From NCBI RefSeq assembly GCF_016462545.1, contig NZ_JAEMTA010000020.1:28079-92078 (forward strand): 64,000 nucleotides of DNA. The letters run 5' to 3'. The position numbers were made by a program, and so were the translations under genes. This stretch comes from Mycolicibacterium sp. (GTDB lineage: Bacteria; Actinomycetota; Actinomycetes; Mycobacteriales; Mycobacteriaceae). Of this stretch, positions 25,816-33,509 are shown in pieces. Under the pieces are notes generated by a model. That model saw only the letters and a program-made list of their open reading frames with translations, was not told the origin of the DNA and searched no databases. Position 1 is the stretch's first letter. The number at the start of each line of letters is the position of its first letter.

Positions 25816-27447
25816 TCACTCCCGGTGCCTCGGGTCGAAGTTGGACGGCGCGGCCTCTTCCGCGCGCACCGCAAAGTCGGTGTCGGAGAACGTGTAGCGG
25901 TACCAGGGCTCGTCATCGCAGCGTCCGAGTTGGTGACGGAGATTGCTGAACGCTCCGTAGAGGGCGCGGTACGGCTGCCCGTGGAAGTGCTGCAGAATCT
26001 CCTTCCACGTCCGAGGAGCCTCGCGAATGAGCGCTGCCATGTCACTGGTCAGCTCATCCTCCGACTTGACGACGACGTCCGGCGGCGGGTCGCCGAGTTC
26101 GAACACCGTGCTGCGGTCGAAGTGCGATCGCACGAACTTGGGGCTGATCGGGATGGTGCAGTCGAGGCCGATCTTCGACGCCGTTCCCGGCGCCGCGTCG
26201 TCGGCGATCATGGGGTCGACCGTCATCGTGTTTCCGTTCGGGATGGTCACCGTGTCCAGGTGCGGCATGTACCTGAACGCCATCGCGAACTGCACGGCGT
26301 TGTCGTCCCAGATGTCGACGTCCTCGTCGAAGACCATCGCGATCTTCGGCAGGCCCTGCTTCGAGCAGGTCAGCATGACTCCGAGCGCCTGCTTCGAGTC
26401 ACCGGCGCCGCGGGTGTTGATCTTCGCGTAGGCAATGTTCGACAACCCGCCCAGCGGCGCGCGCACCTCCTTGACGTCGATGCCCGCCATCGCCAGGCCG
26501 CCGTACAGGTCGGACTCGATCATGGGCAGCTGCAACATGTTGTCGGTGTACCAGGGGTGCGTACCGCCGATCGTGGCGTGCTGGAAGATGCCTCCCCTGC
26601 GGAACGTCATGGCCTTGACGACGGCCCGGTAGTTGGCCTTGATCCCGCCGCCGTACATGCCGGTGAACTCGCCGTAGGGGCCCTCGTCGTGAGTCAGCCC
26701 CTCCGTGCACATCAGCTCGCACTCGAGCACGATCTCGGCATTGGCGGGCACCAAGAGGTCGATGGTCTCGCACTTCACCAGCTTCGCGGGGTGGCCGTAG
26801 AAATTCCCGAGCACCTCGAAGTCGTCGGTGCCCGGCGGTACGCCCGTCAGCGCGGCCACCTTGTCGACGAGCGGCCCGCCGAGCACGATCGCGAGCTCGA
26901 GGTTGTGGCCCTTCGCTTGCGCCGCTTGGGCATTCAATCGCGCACGATGCGATGTGCACGTCATGTCGAAGTTCTTCTCGTTCTTCGTCCGGAACATGCT
27001 GCGGTAGATGCCCCAGTCGTAGACACCGGTGTCAGGGTGCTTGGTCACCACCAGGTTGTCGTTGGTGTACGCGTGGCCGTCTCGGTCATGGTGAAGGAAC
27101 AGCGGCAATCGCGTCAGGTCGACGTCGTCGCCGGTGAGGATGACCTCCTTGCACGGCGCGGTGTCGACCACCTCGGGCTTGATCCGGCCCTTGCCGAGTT
27201 CGACCATCCGGCGGCCGGTTTCGCTCTTCTCGCACCCCAGTGCCCACGCCGTCTGATCCTGATTCGAATAGGCGTTGGCCAGGAACTGGAACTCGCAGTC
27301 GGTCACCTTCTCGACCAGGACCGCGGTCAGCGGATGGGCCTCCATGACGGCGGGCAACTCATCGACCCGCTTCTCTTCGGTGACGCGGACCAGCAGGCCC
27401 GCCTTCTCCATGTCGTCGACGAAGTCTCTCAGACTCTGCTGGGGCAT
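25816..27447 (-). CDS. UbiD-family decarboxylase (prenyl-FMN dependent), copy 1
   Basis: The 543-residue UbiD-family enzyme reversibly decarboxylates aromatic or unsaturated carboxylic acids using prenylated FMN. The two active-site glutamates of the E-R-E triad fit EGPYGE in LTHDEGPYGEFTGMYGG; a prFMN/metal-binding region precedes it (GTHPWYTDNMLQLPMIESDLY and the DYWGIYRSM-type segment). It is longer than E. coli UbiD. It is the last gene of a minus-strand operon UbiD-SRPBCC-UbiD, and a UbiX flavin prenyltransferase that would make its cofactor is 2.5 kb away. The substrate is unknown; the CoA ligase, aldolase and amidohydrolase in this island suggest an aromatic acid. It may form a hetero-oligomer with copy 2. 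Confidence 0.9.
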   Translation of the reverse strand: MPQQSLRDFVDDMEKAGLLVRVTEEKRVDELPAVMEAHPLTAVLVEKVTDCEFQFLANAYSNQDQTAWALGCEKSETGRRMVELGKGRIKPEVVDTAPCKEVILTGDDVDLTRLPLFLHHDRDGHAYTNDNLVVTKHPDTGVYDWGIYRSMFRTKNEKNFDMTCTSHRARLNAQAAQAKGHNLELAIVLGGPLVDKVAALTGVPPGTDDFEVLGNFYGHPAKLVKCETIDLLVPANAEIVLECELMCTEGLTHDEGPYGEFTGMYGGGIKANYRAVVKAMTFRRGGIFQHATIGGTHPWYTDNMLQLPMIESDLYGGLAMAGIDVKEVRAPLGGLSNIAYAKINTRGAGDSKQALGVMLTCSKQGLPKIAMVFDEDVDIWDDNAVQFAMAFRYMPHLDTVTIPNGNTMTVDPMIADDAAPGTASKIGLDCTIPISPKFVRSHFDRSTVFELGDPPPDVVVKSEDELTSDMAALIREAPRTWKEILQHFHGQPYRALYGAFSNLRHQLGRCDDEPWYRYTFSDTDFAVRAEEAAPSNFDPRHRE

Positions 27448-27457
27448 GGCACGCCTT

Positions 27458-27874
27458 TCACTCGAATGCCGTTACGGCGTCACCGGTTTCGACGTAGTCG
27501 CGGAGGTGGTGCAGGAGGACGCCCCATGTCGTGTTGCACTTGCGGAAGTTGCCGTGGGTGCCGGGCCAGCCGGCATGCCGAACCGTCAGCAGGGTTCGGG
27601 TGTCGGCCGCCGTGACGGTGAACGTCGCCGTGGTGCCGACTGAGTCGCCCGGCCCCCGGGTGCATCGCCAGATGACTCGATCCGGCTCTGAAGTGACTAT
27701 CTCCCAGGCGAATTCGGGGTGGTTGGCGTACCGGAAGACCCATTCGGTGCCAACCTCGCCGCTGCCCGTCGCATGGGGCGTATGCCAGGCCTTGACGCCG
27801 TCGGGCGTCGACAGGGCCGCGAAAACCTGCTCTGGCGTCGCGTCGATCTTGAGTTCGTGGTCGATCTCGGGCAC
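27458..27874 (-). CDS. SRPBCC (AHSA1/START-like) ligand-binding protein
   Basis: This is a 138-residue soluble protein with the START/Bet v1-like fold. It begins MPEIDHELKIDATPEQVFAALSTPDGVKAWHT, the usual first strand and helix of AHSA1-type domains, and continues WVFRYANHPEFAWEIV and the final helix FRKCNTTWGVLLHHLRDYVETG. Such domains form a hydrophobic pocket for small aromatic or lipid ligands. Its place between two UbiD genes (10 bases from one, 6 from the other) implies a role in the same pathway, for example binding the substrate or a third subunit. No catalytic residue can be named. Confidence 0.83.
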   Translation of the reverse strand: MPEIDHELKIDATPEQVFAALSTPDGVKAWHTPHATGSGEVGTEWVFRYANHPEFAWEIVTSEPDRVIWRCTRGPGDSVGTTATFTVTAADTRTLLTVRHAGWPGTHGNFRKCNTTWGVLLHHLRDYVETGDAVTAFE

Positions 27875-27880
27875 GTCGTC

Positions 27881-29308
27881 CTACCTCTGGTCGAGTTCGG
27901 GAAAGTCGTAGTCACGCCAACCGGGCACGTCGGCCACTTCGAGAAACTCCTTGCCGTGCTCAGCCACCGAGGGTCCACAGGCATCACCAGCAACTTTGAT
28001 GACCGTGCCGTACGGGTAGGTCGCATCGATGCCGAGGGCGGAGCCGGTCCGCTGATCCAGCGGAATCGAGTCGTCGATCGACGGATCCAAGGGTCCGGCC
28101 CCCAAGCCGTCGACCACGATCACGTCGCGGGCGGGTTGGCTGCGGAATGCCGTCGCCCACTCGACCTGATCGGGGTTCTGCACGTCGATGTCGGGATCGA
28201 CGACGATGACGGTCTTCGGCCGTACGTTCGTCGCCATCGCGGCCAGGATCGCGGCTCGGGCTTCACCCGCGTAGCGCGGGCGCATCGCGATGACGACGTA
28301 GAACGACACACCGCCGGAGGCCGGGATCGCCACCCGCTCGATGGTCGGGAACTGCTGTCGCATCATCTGCAGGAACGACGCCTCGAAGGGCAACTGCTTG
28401 AGGGTGTGGTTCTCGGTGGGAGGTACGCCGGTGAGCAGAGCCTGGAAGTGAGCGCCGTCGCGGTGGGTGATCGCGGTGGGCCGCGCGATCGGCTTCATCG
28501 AACCCGGCGTGTAGTAGCCGGTGTACTCGCCGAGCGGGCCCTCCATGACCTCCGTTTCGAACTGCACCTCGAACTCGATGACGAACTCGGCGTGGGCCGG
28601 TACCTCCACGTCGTTCGTCTTGCATTTCACCAGCTCCACCGGCGCCCCGCGCAGACCACCGGCTACCTCGAAATCATCGGTGTCGTCGGTGGTTTGGACC
28701 GGACACGTGTAGGCGAGCATGGGATCGACACCGATCACCAGCGCCGCCCGGAAGGTCTTCTGACCGGCCCGCACCGCCTTCGCCAGGTTCTTGCCGAACC
28801 GGTGGAAGGGTTGCGCCATGAAGGACAGCGTGTGAGCGTCGATGATTTCGAACCGGTAATGCCCCATGTCGGGAATCCCGGTCTCGGGATCGCGACTGAC
28901 GACGATCCCCGGCGTGATGTACGGGCCGCCGTCGTCGGGGCTGTACCTCGGGACCGGCAGGGTGGTCAGGTCGATGTCGTCGCCGAGGATCACGTTCTCG
29001 TGGACCGGGGCGTCATCGACGAGAACTGGCGGGATCGGATTCGCCAGCCCGTCGAGGATGTGCTGCATCACGGTGTCCTCGGTGCAGCCGTAGGCGATGA
29101 GCGCCTTGGCCCGCGAGTTGTAGACCCCGCCGACCAAGGGAAAATCGGTCCCGTCGTCGGTGAACACGATCGCGGGGCCGCCGACGGCCGCGCTCTTGCG
29201 CATCGCCTTGGCCACCTCGAGGTCGAGGTTGACGGGGCGGTTCACGTCGATGAGCTCACCGCGGGCGCGCAGCGCATCGAGGAACTCGCGGAAATCTTGG
29301 AACGGCAT
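27881..29308 (-). CDS. UbiD-family decarboxylase, copy 2
   Basis: This is a second UbiD enzyme of 475 residues. It begins MPFQDFREFLDALRARGELIDV, the typical opening of the family. The E-x4-E pair is present in EGPLGEYTGYYTPG, and the FMN-binding region GVPPTENHTLKQLP lies downstream. It is clearly divergent from copy 1, so the two are probably not recent duplicates. It is the first gene of the operon UbiD-SRPBCC-UbiD and divergent from the TIGR02444-UbiX pair, with 98 bases between the starts. A start at 29323 (MGHPAMPF) is possible; neither has a good Shine-Dalgarno. Confidence 0.9.
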   Translation of the reverse strand: MPFQDFREFLDALRARGELIDVNRPVNLDLEVAKAMRKSAAVGGPAIVFTDDGTDFPLVGGVYNSRAKALIAYGCTEDTVMQHILDGLANPIPPVLVDDAPVHENVILGDDIDLTTLPVPRYSPDDGGPYITPGIVVSRDPETGIPDMGHYRFEIIDAHTLSFMAQPFHRFGKNLAKAVRAGQKTFRAALVIGVDPMLAYTCPVQTTDDTDDFEVAGGLRGAPVELVKCKTNDVEVPAHAEFVIEFEVQFETEVMEGPLGEYTGYYTPGSMKPIARPTAITHRDGAHFQALLTGVPPTENHTLKQLPFEASFLQMMRQQFPTIERVAIPASGGVSFYVVIAMRPRYAGEARAAILAAMATNVRPKTVIVVDPDIDVQNPDQVEWATAFRSQPARDVIVVDGLGAGPLDPSIDDSIPLDQRTGSALGIDATYPYGTVIKVAGDACGPSVAEHGKEFLEVADVPGWRDYDFPELDQR

Positions 29309-29406
29309 GGCGGGATGCCCCATACTCTGCAAACGAAGGTGGCCAGCAAATCACGTTTGATCGTGCCACATCATTGCTGGCCTGTGGCCCCGGCACACGG
29401 AGTTCG

Positions 29407-29925
29407 ATGACAGACTCGCGAGACGACCTCCGAAGTTTTGCGTTGAACGTCCATGGATGCGACGGCGTCGCCTCGGCGTGTGTCCTGCTGCAGGACCGCT
29501 GCGGCGTCGACGTCAACGTGCTGCTCCTGGCGGCCTACGTGGGTGCGGTCAAGGGAGCGTCGGTCACCCCCGCCGACGTCGCGGCGGTCAGCGCCCGCAC
29601 CATGCCGTGGCAGCGCGACGTGATCGGTCCACTTCGAGCCGTTCGAACGGGGCTGAAAGTCGGTCCGCCACCCGCCCCGAACGACGCCACGGCAGCGCTG
29701 CGAGACGCCGTCAAGGCCGTCGAACTCGAGGCCGAATTGATCGAACTGAACGAACTGGCCGCCCTCGTCGCATGTCTCGATGCGCCCGCAGCGCCGGGAA
29801 GCGCCCGCGACCGCGCGGCGGCGGCGATGCTCGTCGTCACCGGAGCCTGCCGCGGCCTCGGCGCTGGCGAGCGTGCGGCGATCGACACAATCGCCTCGGC
29901 GGCAGCAAGATTCGGCAAGGAGTGA
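29407..29925 (+). CDS. TIGR02444-family protein (DUF2390)
   Basis: The 172-residue cytoplasmic protein is helical and Ala-rich. The first 60 residues match the TIGR02444 pattern: FALNVHGCDGVASACVLLQDR followed by GVDVNVLLLAAYVG. The molecular function of the family is not known. The start at 29407 (MTDSRDDLRSFAL) is chosen over 29374. It stops 4 bases before the ubiX GTG, so the two are co-transcribed and probably translationally coupled. In other bacteria I do not recall a link between this family and UbiX, which makes the pairing worth noting. Confidence 0.78.
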   Translation: MTDSRDDLRSFALNVHGCDGVASACVLLQDRCGVDVNVLLLAAYVGAVKGASVTPADVAAVSARTMPWQRDVIGPLRAVRTGLKVGPPPAPNDATAALRDAVKAVELEAELIELNELAALVACLDAPAAPGSARDRAAAAMLVVTGACRGLGAGERAAIDTIASAAARFGKE

Positions 29926-29929
29926 TGAC

Positions 29930-30526
29930 GTGAGACGTATCATCGTCGCGATCACCGGCGCATCGGGGGCGATCTACGGCATCCGCGCGCTGGAGATGCT
30001 GGGCAAGGTCGAGGACGTCGAGACCCACCTGATCGTGACCCCGTCGGGTCAACGGACCATCGCGCACGAGACCGACTACGGACCCGATGAGGTCCGCGCG
30101 CTGGCCGATCGCCACTACCACCCACGCGACATCGGCGCGGCGGTGTCGTCGGGCTCGTTCGTCACGACCGGCATGTTGGTGGCACCGTGCTCGGTGAAGA
30201 CCCTCAGCGGAATCGCCAACTCCTACAACGACGAGCTGGTGGTGCGCGCGGCGGACGTGTGTCTGAAGGAGCGACGCAGGCTGGTCCTGATGCTGCGCGA
30301 GACTCCCCTGCACGCCGGACACATCGACCTGATGGCCAGGGCGACGACCAGCGGCGCGATCATCATGCCGCCCGTCCCCGCGTTCTACGCGATGCCGCGC
30401 ACCCTCGACGACGTCGTCACCCAGACGGTGTCACGGGCTCTCGAACTCCTGGACGTCGTCATTCCCGGGATCCAGCGCTGGGATGGCAGGTCCGTGGTTC
30501 CGGACGAGGGTCTAGCCGGTCCGTGA
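29930..30526 (+). CDS. ubiX: flavin prenyltransferase UbiX
   Basis: UbiX joins dimethylallyl (mono)phosphate to reduced FMN to make prenyl-FMN, the cofactor of UbiD enzymes. The 198-residue flavoprotein begins MRRIIVAITGASGAIYGIRALEML (Rossmann-like FMN site, G-A-S-G). It also has ASVxSGSFxTxGM-type residues (SSGSFVTTGMLVAPCSVKTLSGIANSYNDELV) and the C-terminal substrate region PPVPAFYAMPRTLDDVV, all canonical. The GTG at 29930 follows AAGGAG by 7 bases. It is next to the two UbiD genes and supplies their cofactor; it may also serve other prenyl-FMN enzymes of the cell. The 3' end overlaps the convergent thioesterase by 15 bases. Confidence 0.95.
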   Translation: MRRIIVAITGASGAIYGIRALEMLGKVEDVETHLIVTPSGQRTIAHETDYGPDEVRALADRHYHPRDIGAAVSSGSFVTTGMLVAPCSVKTLSGIANSYNDELVVRAADVCLKERRRLVLMLRETPLHAGHIDLMARATTSGAIIMPPVPAFYAMPRTLDDVVTQTVSRALELLDVVIPGIQRWDGRSVVPDEGLAGP

Positions 30527-31369
30527 CCGGCCGAAGTACAGCTCCTGGGTGGCGATGCACACCACCTGGCCCGTGCGGTTGAACATCGTGCCGGTGGCGA
30601 GGCCGCGACCACCGATTCCACTGGGCGAGAACTGATCCGAGAGCACCCAGTCGGACAGGTCGATCGGTCGATGGAACCAGAGGGCATGGTCGATCAGAGC
30701 GTTGAAGGTCGTCGCGGGCGTGGCGCGCCGCATGGCGACCGCCGTCTCCAACATCGTCGTGCCCGTCAGGTAGGTCAGCAGCGCGCTGTGCAGAACTTGG
30801 TCGTCGGGCACGGGCTCGGTCGGCTTCCACCACATCCGAATGCGTGGCGACGGCTCAGGCAGATCCACGGCCACTCGCGGCGGCGGGTCGACGTAGCGTC
30901 GTTCGAAGGGCTGCGGGCACACCCAGAAACCCCCGAGTTCGTCGGCGTAGAGAGCGAGTTGCTCGTGGACCGGCGGAAGCGACTCCGGTGCGGGAACGTC
31001 GGGCATGGGAGCGTGATAGTCGGCGCCCTCGACCGGGATGCTGAACGACGCGAGCGCTTCGAGCAGCACGTCGCCATCCTGGCTCGCGGTGATCTGCCTG
31101 GTGGACAGCGTTCCCCCATCGCGGGAACGAACGACCTGGAAGTCCACCGGTCGCGCGGCGTCCCCCGCCCGCAGGTAGTACACGTGCACGCTGTGGGGGG
31201 TGCGGCCCGGTGCCGTCCGACCCGCGGCCATCAGTGCTTGCCCCGCGATGTGCCCGCCCACGATGTGATGGGCGGGGTTGTCGAGCTGGGTGGCCACGAA
31301 GCGGTCATCGTCGGCCTGGTCGACCTGCAGGGTGGCGACGATGTCGGCCAGCGCGGGTACGTATGTCAC
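30512..31369 (-). CDS. tesB: acyl-CoA thioesterase II (TesB type)
   Basis: The 285-residue thioesterase has a double hotdog fold. It has the TesB patterns: NPAHHIVGGHIAGQALMAAGRT with the catalytic Asp/Gln/Thr region, SVHVYYLRAGDAARPVDFQVVRSRDGGTLSTRQI, and the C-terminal half SDWVLSDQFSPSGIGGRGLATGTMFN. It hydrolyses acyl-CoA to free acid and CoA in the cytoplasm. The start is the GTG at 31369 (VTYVPALADIVATLQV), as the additional 17 residues of the ORF show no family similarity. It is the last gene on the minus strand of the catabolic island, 64 bases after the amidohydrolase. It may recycle CoA from dead-end thioesters made by the ligase. Confidence 0.92.
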   Translation of the reverse strand: MTYVPALADIVATLQVDQADDDRFVATQLDNPAHHIVGGHIAGQALMAAGRTAPGRTPHSVHVYYLRAGDAARPVDFQVVRSRDGGTLSTRQITASQDGDVLLEALASFSIPVEGADYHAPMPDVPAPESLPPVHEQLALYADELGGFWVCPQPFERRYVDPPPRVAVDLPEPSPRIRMWWKPTEPVPDDQVLHSALLTYLTGTTMLETAVAMRRATPATTFNALIDHALWFHRPIDLSDWVLSDQFSPSGIGGRGLATGTMFNRTGQVVCIATQELYFGRSRTG

Positions 31370-31433
31370 CCCGGCATCATGCCGCAGCGCGGACGGTCGA
31401 CACCGAGCGAGTCGATGCAACGCTCGGCGGAGA

Positions 31434-32702
31434 TCAGTACGCGTCCGGATTCTGCTGAACTGCGAGCGGAACGGGATGCTGGTAGAGCCGTGACGCGTTC
31501 TCCCACGTCACCTTCCGCACGATGTCGTCGGGCAGCCCGTTGATTTGCTCTCCGATGATGCGCTGGGTGTGTGGCCATGTCGAGTCGCAGTGCGGATAAT
31601 CGGATTCGAGCAGGATGTTGTCAGCTCCGATCCGCTCGTACTGGACGAATGACGATTGATCCTCCACCGCGCAGAACCAGAAATTCCGCGTGAACACCTC
31701 CGCGGGGGTCAGGGTCTCCCCCAACTCCCGCCACGTGCCGTACATGTCATGGTAGCTGAGCATGTGGTCGAGTCGATCGAGAAGTCCTGCTACCCAACCG
31801 ATTCCACCCTCGGACATGCAGATCTTCAGATCCGGGTGCCTGGTGCATACACCGGAGTACAGCCAGTCCACCGCGGCGGAGATCGCGTAGGCGAAGAACA
31901 GCACGCCCTGCACGTCGGGAGGTGCGTCGGCGGTGGTCGACGGCGACGTGCCCGAGGACCCGATGTGGAGATTCACCACCGTCCCGGTCTCGGCGCACGC
32001 GGCCATCAGCGGTTCCCAGTAGCCGGAATGGATGGTCGGCAGGCCCAACATCGCCGGGTTCTCACTGAACGTCACCGCGTGGAAGCCACGGTCGGCGTTC
32101 TCGTGGATCATCGTCGCGGCGACGTCCGGATCGAGCAGCCACGGCAGTTGGCACGGAATGATCCTTTCTGGATAGGCGCCGGCCCAGGCCTCGATGTGCC
32201 AGTCGTTCCACGCCCGTACCGACGCCATCGCGAGGTCGCGGTCGCTGGTCACCTGCTGAAGTCGCTGACCGGCGAAGCCCGGCAGGAACGAGGGGAAGTT
32301 CAGCGACGCATACACTCCGTTGAGGTCCATGTCCTTCACTCGCGCATGGATGTCCCACGCGCCGCGCCGCATCTCGTCGAATCGCGTCGGCTCGAAGCCG
32401 TACTCGGACACCGGCCTGCCCACCACCGCATTGAAGCCCACGTTGGGCAGTGACTGACCGTCGTACATCCAGGTTTGGCCGCCCCCTTCGGTGTCGACCA
32501 CCCGCGGGGCGCGGTCGGCGAACCTCCGCGGTACCCGCCCCTCAAAGCTATCGGGCGGTTCCACGATGTGGTCGTCGACGGAGATCACCGTGTACTGCCG
32601 CGCGGCCCGTTCGGGCTCGGGCAGGAACGTGACCGTTCGGTCGGCCCCGGTCCCGGCGGTGGTGAAGCTGAGGTTCGCCGACATCTCGTCGATGGAAGCC
32701 AT
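31434..32702 (-). CDS. amidohydrolase_2-family metal-dependent hydrolase/decarboxylase
   Basis: The 422-residue protein of the amidohydrolase-related PF04909 type includes ACMSD and gamma-resorcylate decarboxylase. The metal site is seen in VISVDDHIVEPPDSF (D-x-H in place of H-x-H) and LHIGSSGTS, with LLESDYPHCDSTWPHT as the final Asp/His loop. The helix WVAGLLDRLDHML is also typical. Many mycobacterial relatives have unknown substrates. It stands between the class II aldolase and the thioesterase in a minus-strand operon with a CoA ligase, so it may act on a ring or side-chain acid in the same pathway. The start MASIDEMSANLSF is the ORF start; a later ATG (MSANLSF) is possible. Confidence 0.87.
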   Translation of the reverse strand: MASIDEMSANLSFTTAGTGADRTVTFLPEPERAARQYTVISVDDHIVEPPDSFEGRVPRRFADRAPRVVDTEGGGQTWMYDGQSLPNVGFNAVVGRPVSEYGFEPTRFDEMRRGAWDIHARVKDMDLNGVYASLNFPSFLPGFAGQRLQQVTSDRDLAMASVRAWNDWHIEAWAGAYPERIIPCQLPWLLDPDVAATMIHENADRGFHAVTFSENPAMLGLPTIHSGYWEPLMAACAETGTVVNLHIGSSGTSPSTTADAPPDVQGVLFFAYAISAAVDWLYSGVCTRHPDLKICMSEGGIGWVAGLLDRLDHMLSYHDMYGTWRELGETLTPAEVFTRNFWFCAVEDQSSFVQYERIGADNILLESDYPHCDSTWPHTQRIIGEQINGLPDDIVRKVTWENASRLYQHPVPLAVQQNPDAY

Positions 32703-32735
32703 GCGCTCGATCTCCCTCTCTCGTAGTCGATCACG

Positions 32736-33509
32736 TCACTCAAGGACGCTGCGGTCGGCCTTGATCGTCATTCGCGCCGCGCCTGCCCAGTACACGTCGG
32801 CCGCCCGTTCGATCAGCGACGCCCGCATCCCCACCATGTCGCCGCGGTTCATCCTGGACGGTGTCCGACCGGTGACCAGCACGTCGTAGGCCAGCCGGCA
32901 CACCCGCTCGATGGAGACCGCCCGGTACACCGCTTGCGCGAGGTTGCCGCCGGTCGCGATCACACCGTGATTCGCCAAGATCACCAGATTCGCCGCACCG
33001 ACTTGGCCGGCGAGCTCACTCGCCCGCCACGGCGCATCGATCTCGCCGTCGTACTCGGGCACCAGATACATGTCGTCCAGAAAGAGCGCACCGGTCTGGT
33101 GAACCAACTCCGGCAGCATGCCGAGGGCGGCGATCAAGCTCACGTAGTACGGGTGATTGTGGATCACCACCCGGGCGTCGGGTCGCTGCCGGTGCAGTTC
33201 GGTGTGCAGGTGGATGGCAGGCGTCACGTCCCAGCGTCCGCTGACCACCCGTGCGTTCTCGTCCACGACGCAGATGTCCGAGGCGGTGAGCTCCTGCCAC
33301 CACAGGCCCCAGGGATTGACGAACATGTCGGAGCGATCGTCGAGCTGCCAGGTGATGTGGCCGGCCATGTTCTCGGCGAACCCGACGTCGGCGAGATGAC
33401 GGAACGCCACGGCCATCTTCTGCTCGTCGGTGAGGTCCACCCCGATGGGGGGCACCTTCGACGGCGCCCAGACCCCCAAGCCGCCCTGCCTAACCTGTTT
33501 TGTGGTCAT
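32736..33509 (-). CDS. class II aldolase/adducin-family protein
   Basis: The 257-residue protein has the zinc-dependent class II aldolase fold. The metal ligands are visible as HLHTELH, IHNHPYY and LANHGVI, and the catalytic Glu/Asp region is near AENMAGHITWQLDD (with N and G of the phosphate loop). Known members cleave phosphorylated sugars such as fuculose phosphate, but mycobacterial copies in catabolic clusters often act on other hydroxy-carbonyl compounds. Its ATG overlaps the end of the acyl-CoA ligase (ATGA), so the two are coupled. The gap to the amidohydrolase is 33 bases, so all three share one transcript. Confidence 0.88.
   Translation of the reverse strand: MTTKQVRQGGLGVWAPSKVPPIGVDLTDEQKMAVAFRHLADVGFAENMAGHITWQLDDRSDMFVNPWGLWWQELTASDICVVDENARVVSGRWDVTPAIHLHTELHRQRPDARVVIHNHPYYVSLIAALGMLPELVHQTGALFLDDMYLVPEYDGEIDAPWRASELAGQVGAANLVILANHGVIATGGNLAQAVYRAVSIERVCRLAYDVLVTGRTPSRMNRGDMVGMRASLIERAADVYWAGAARMTIKADRSVLE

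Noticed and set aside
25741-29410. 624- and 563-residue plus-strand ORFs opposite the UbiD genes
   Set aside because: They mirror the UbiD coding frames, and show no domain; the minus strand carries full UbiD and SRPBCC proteins.
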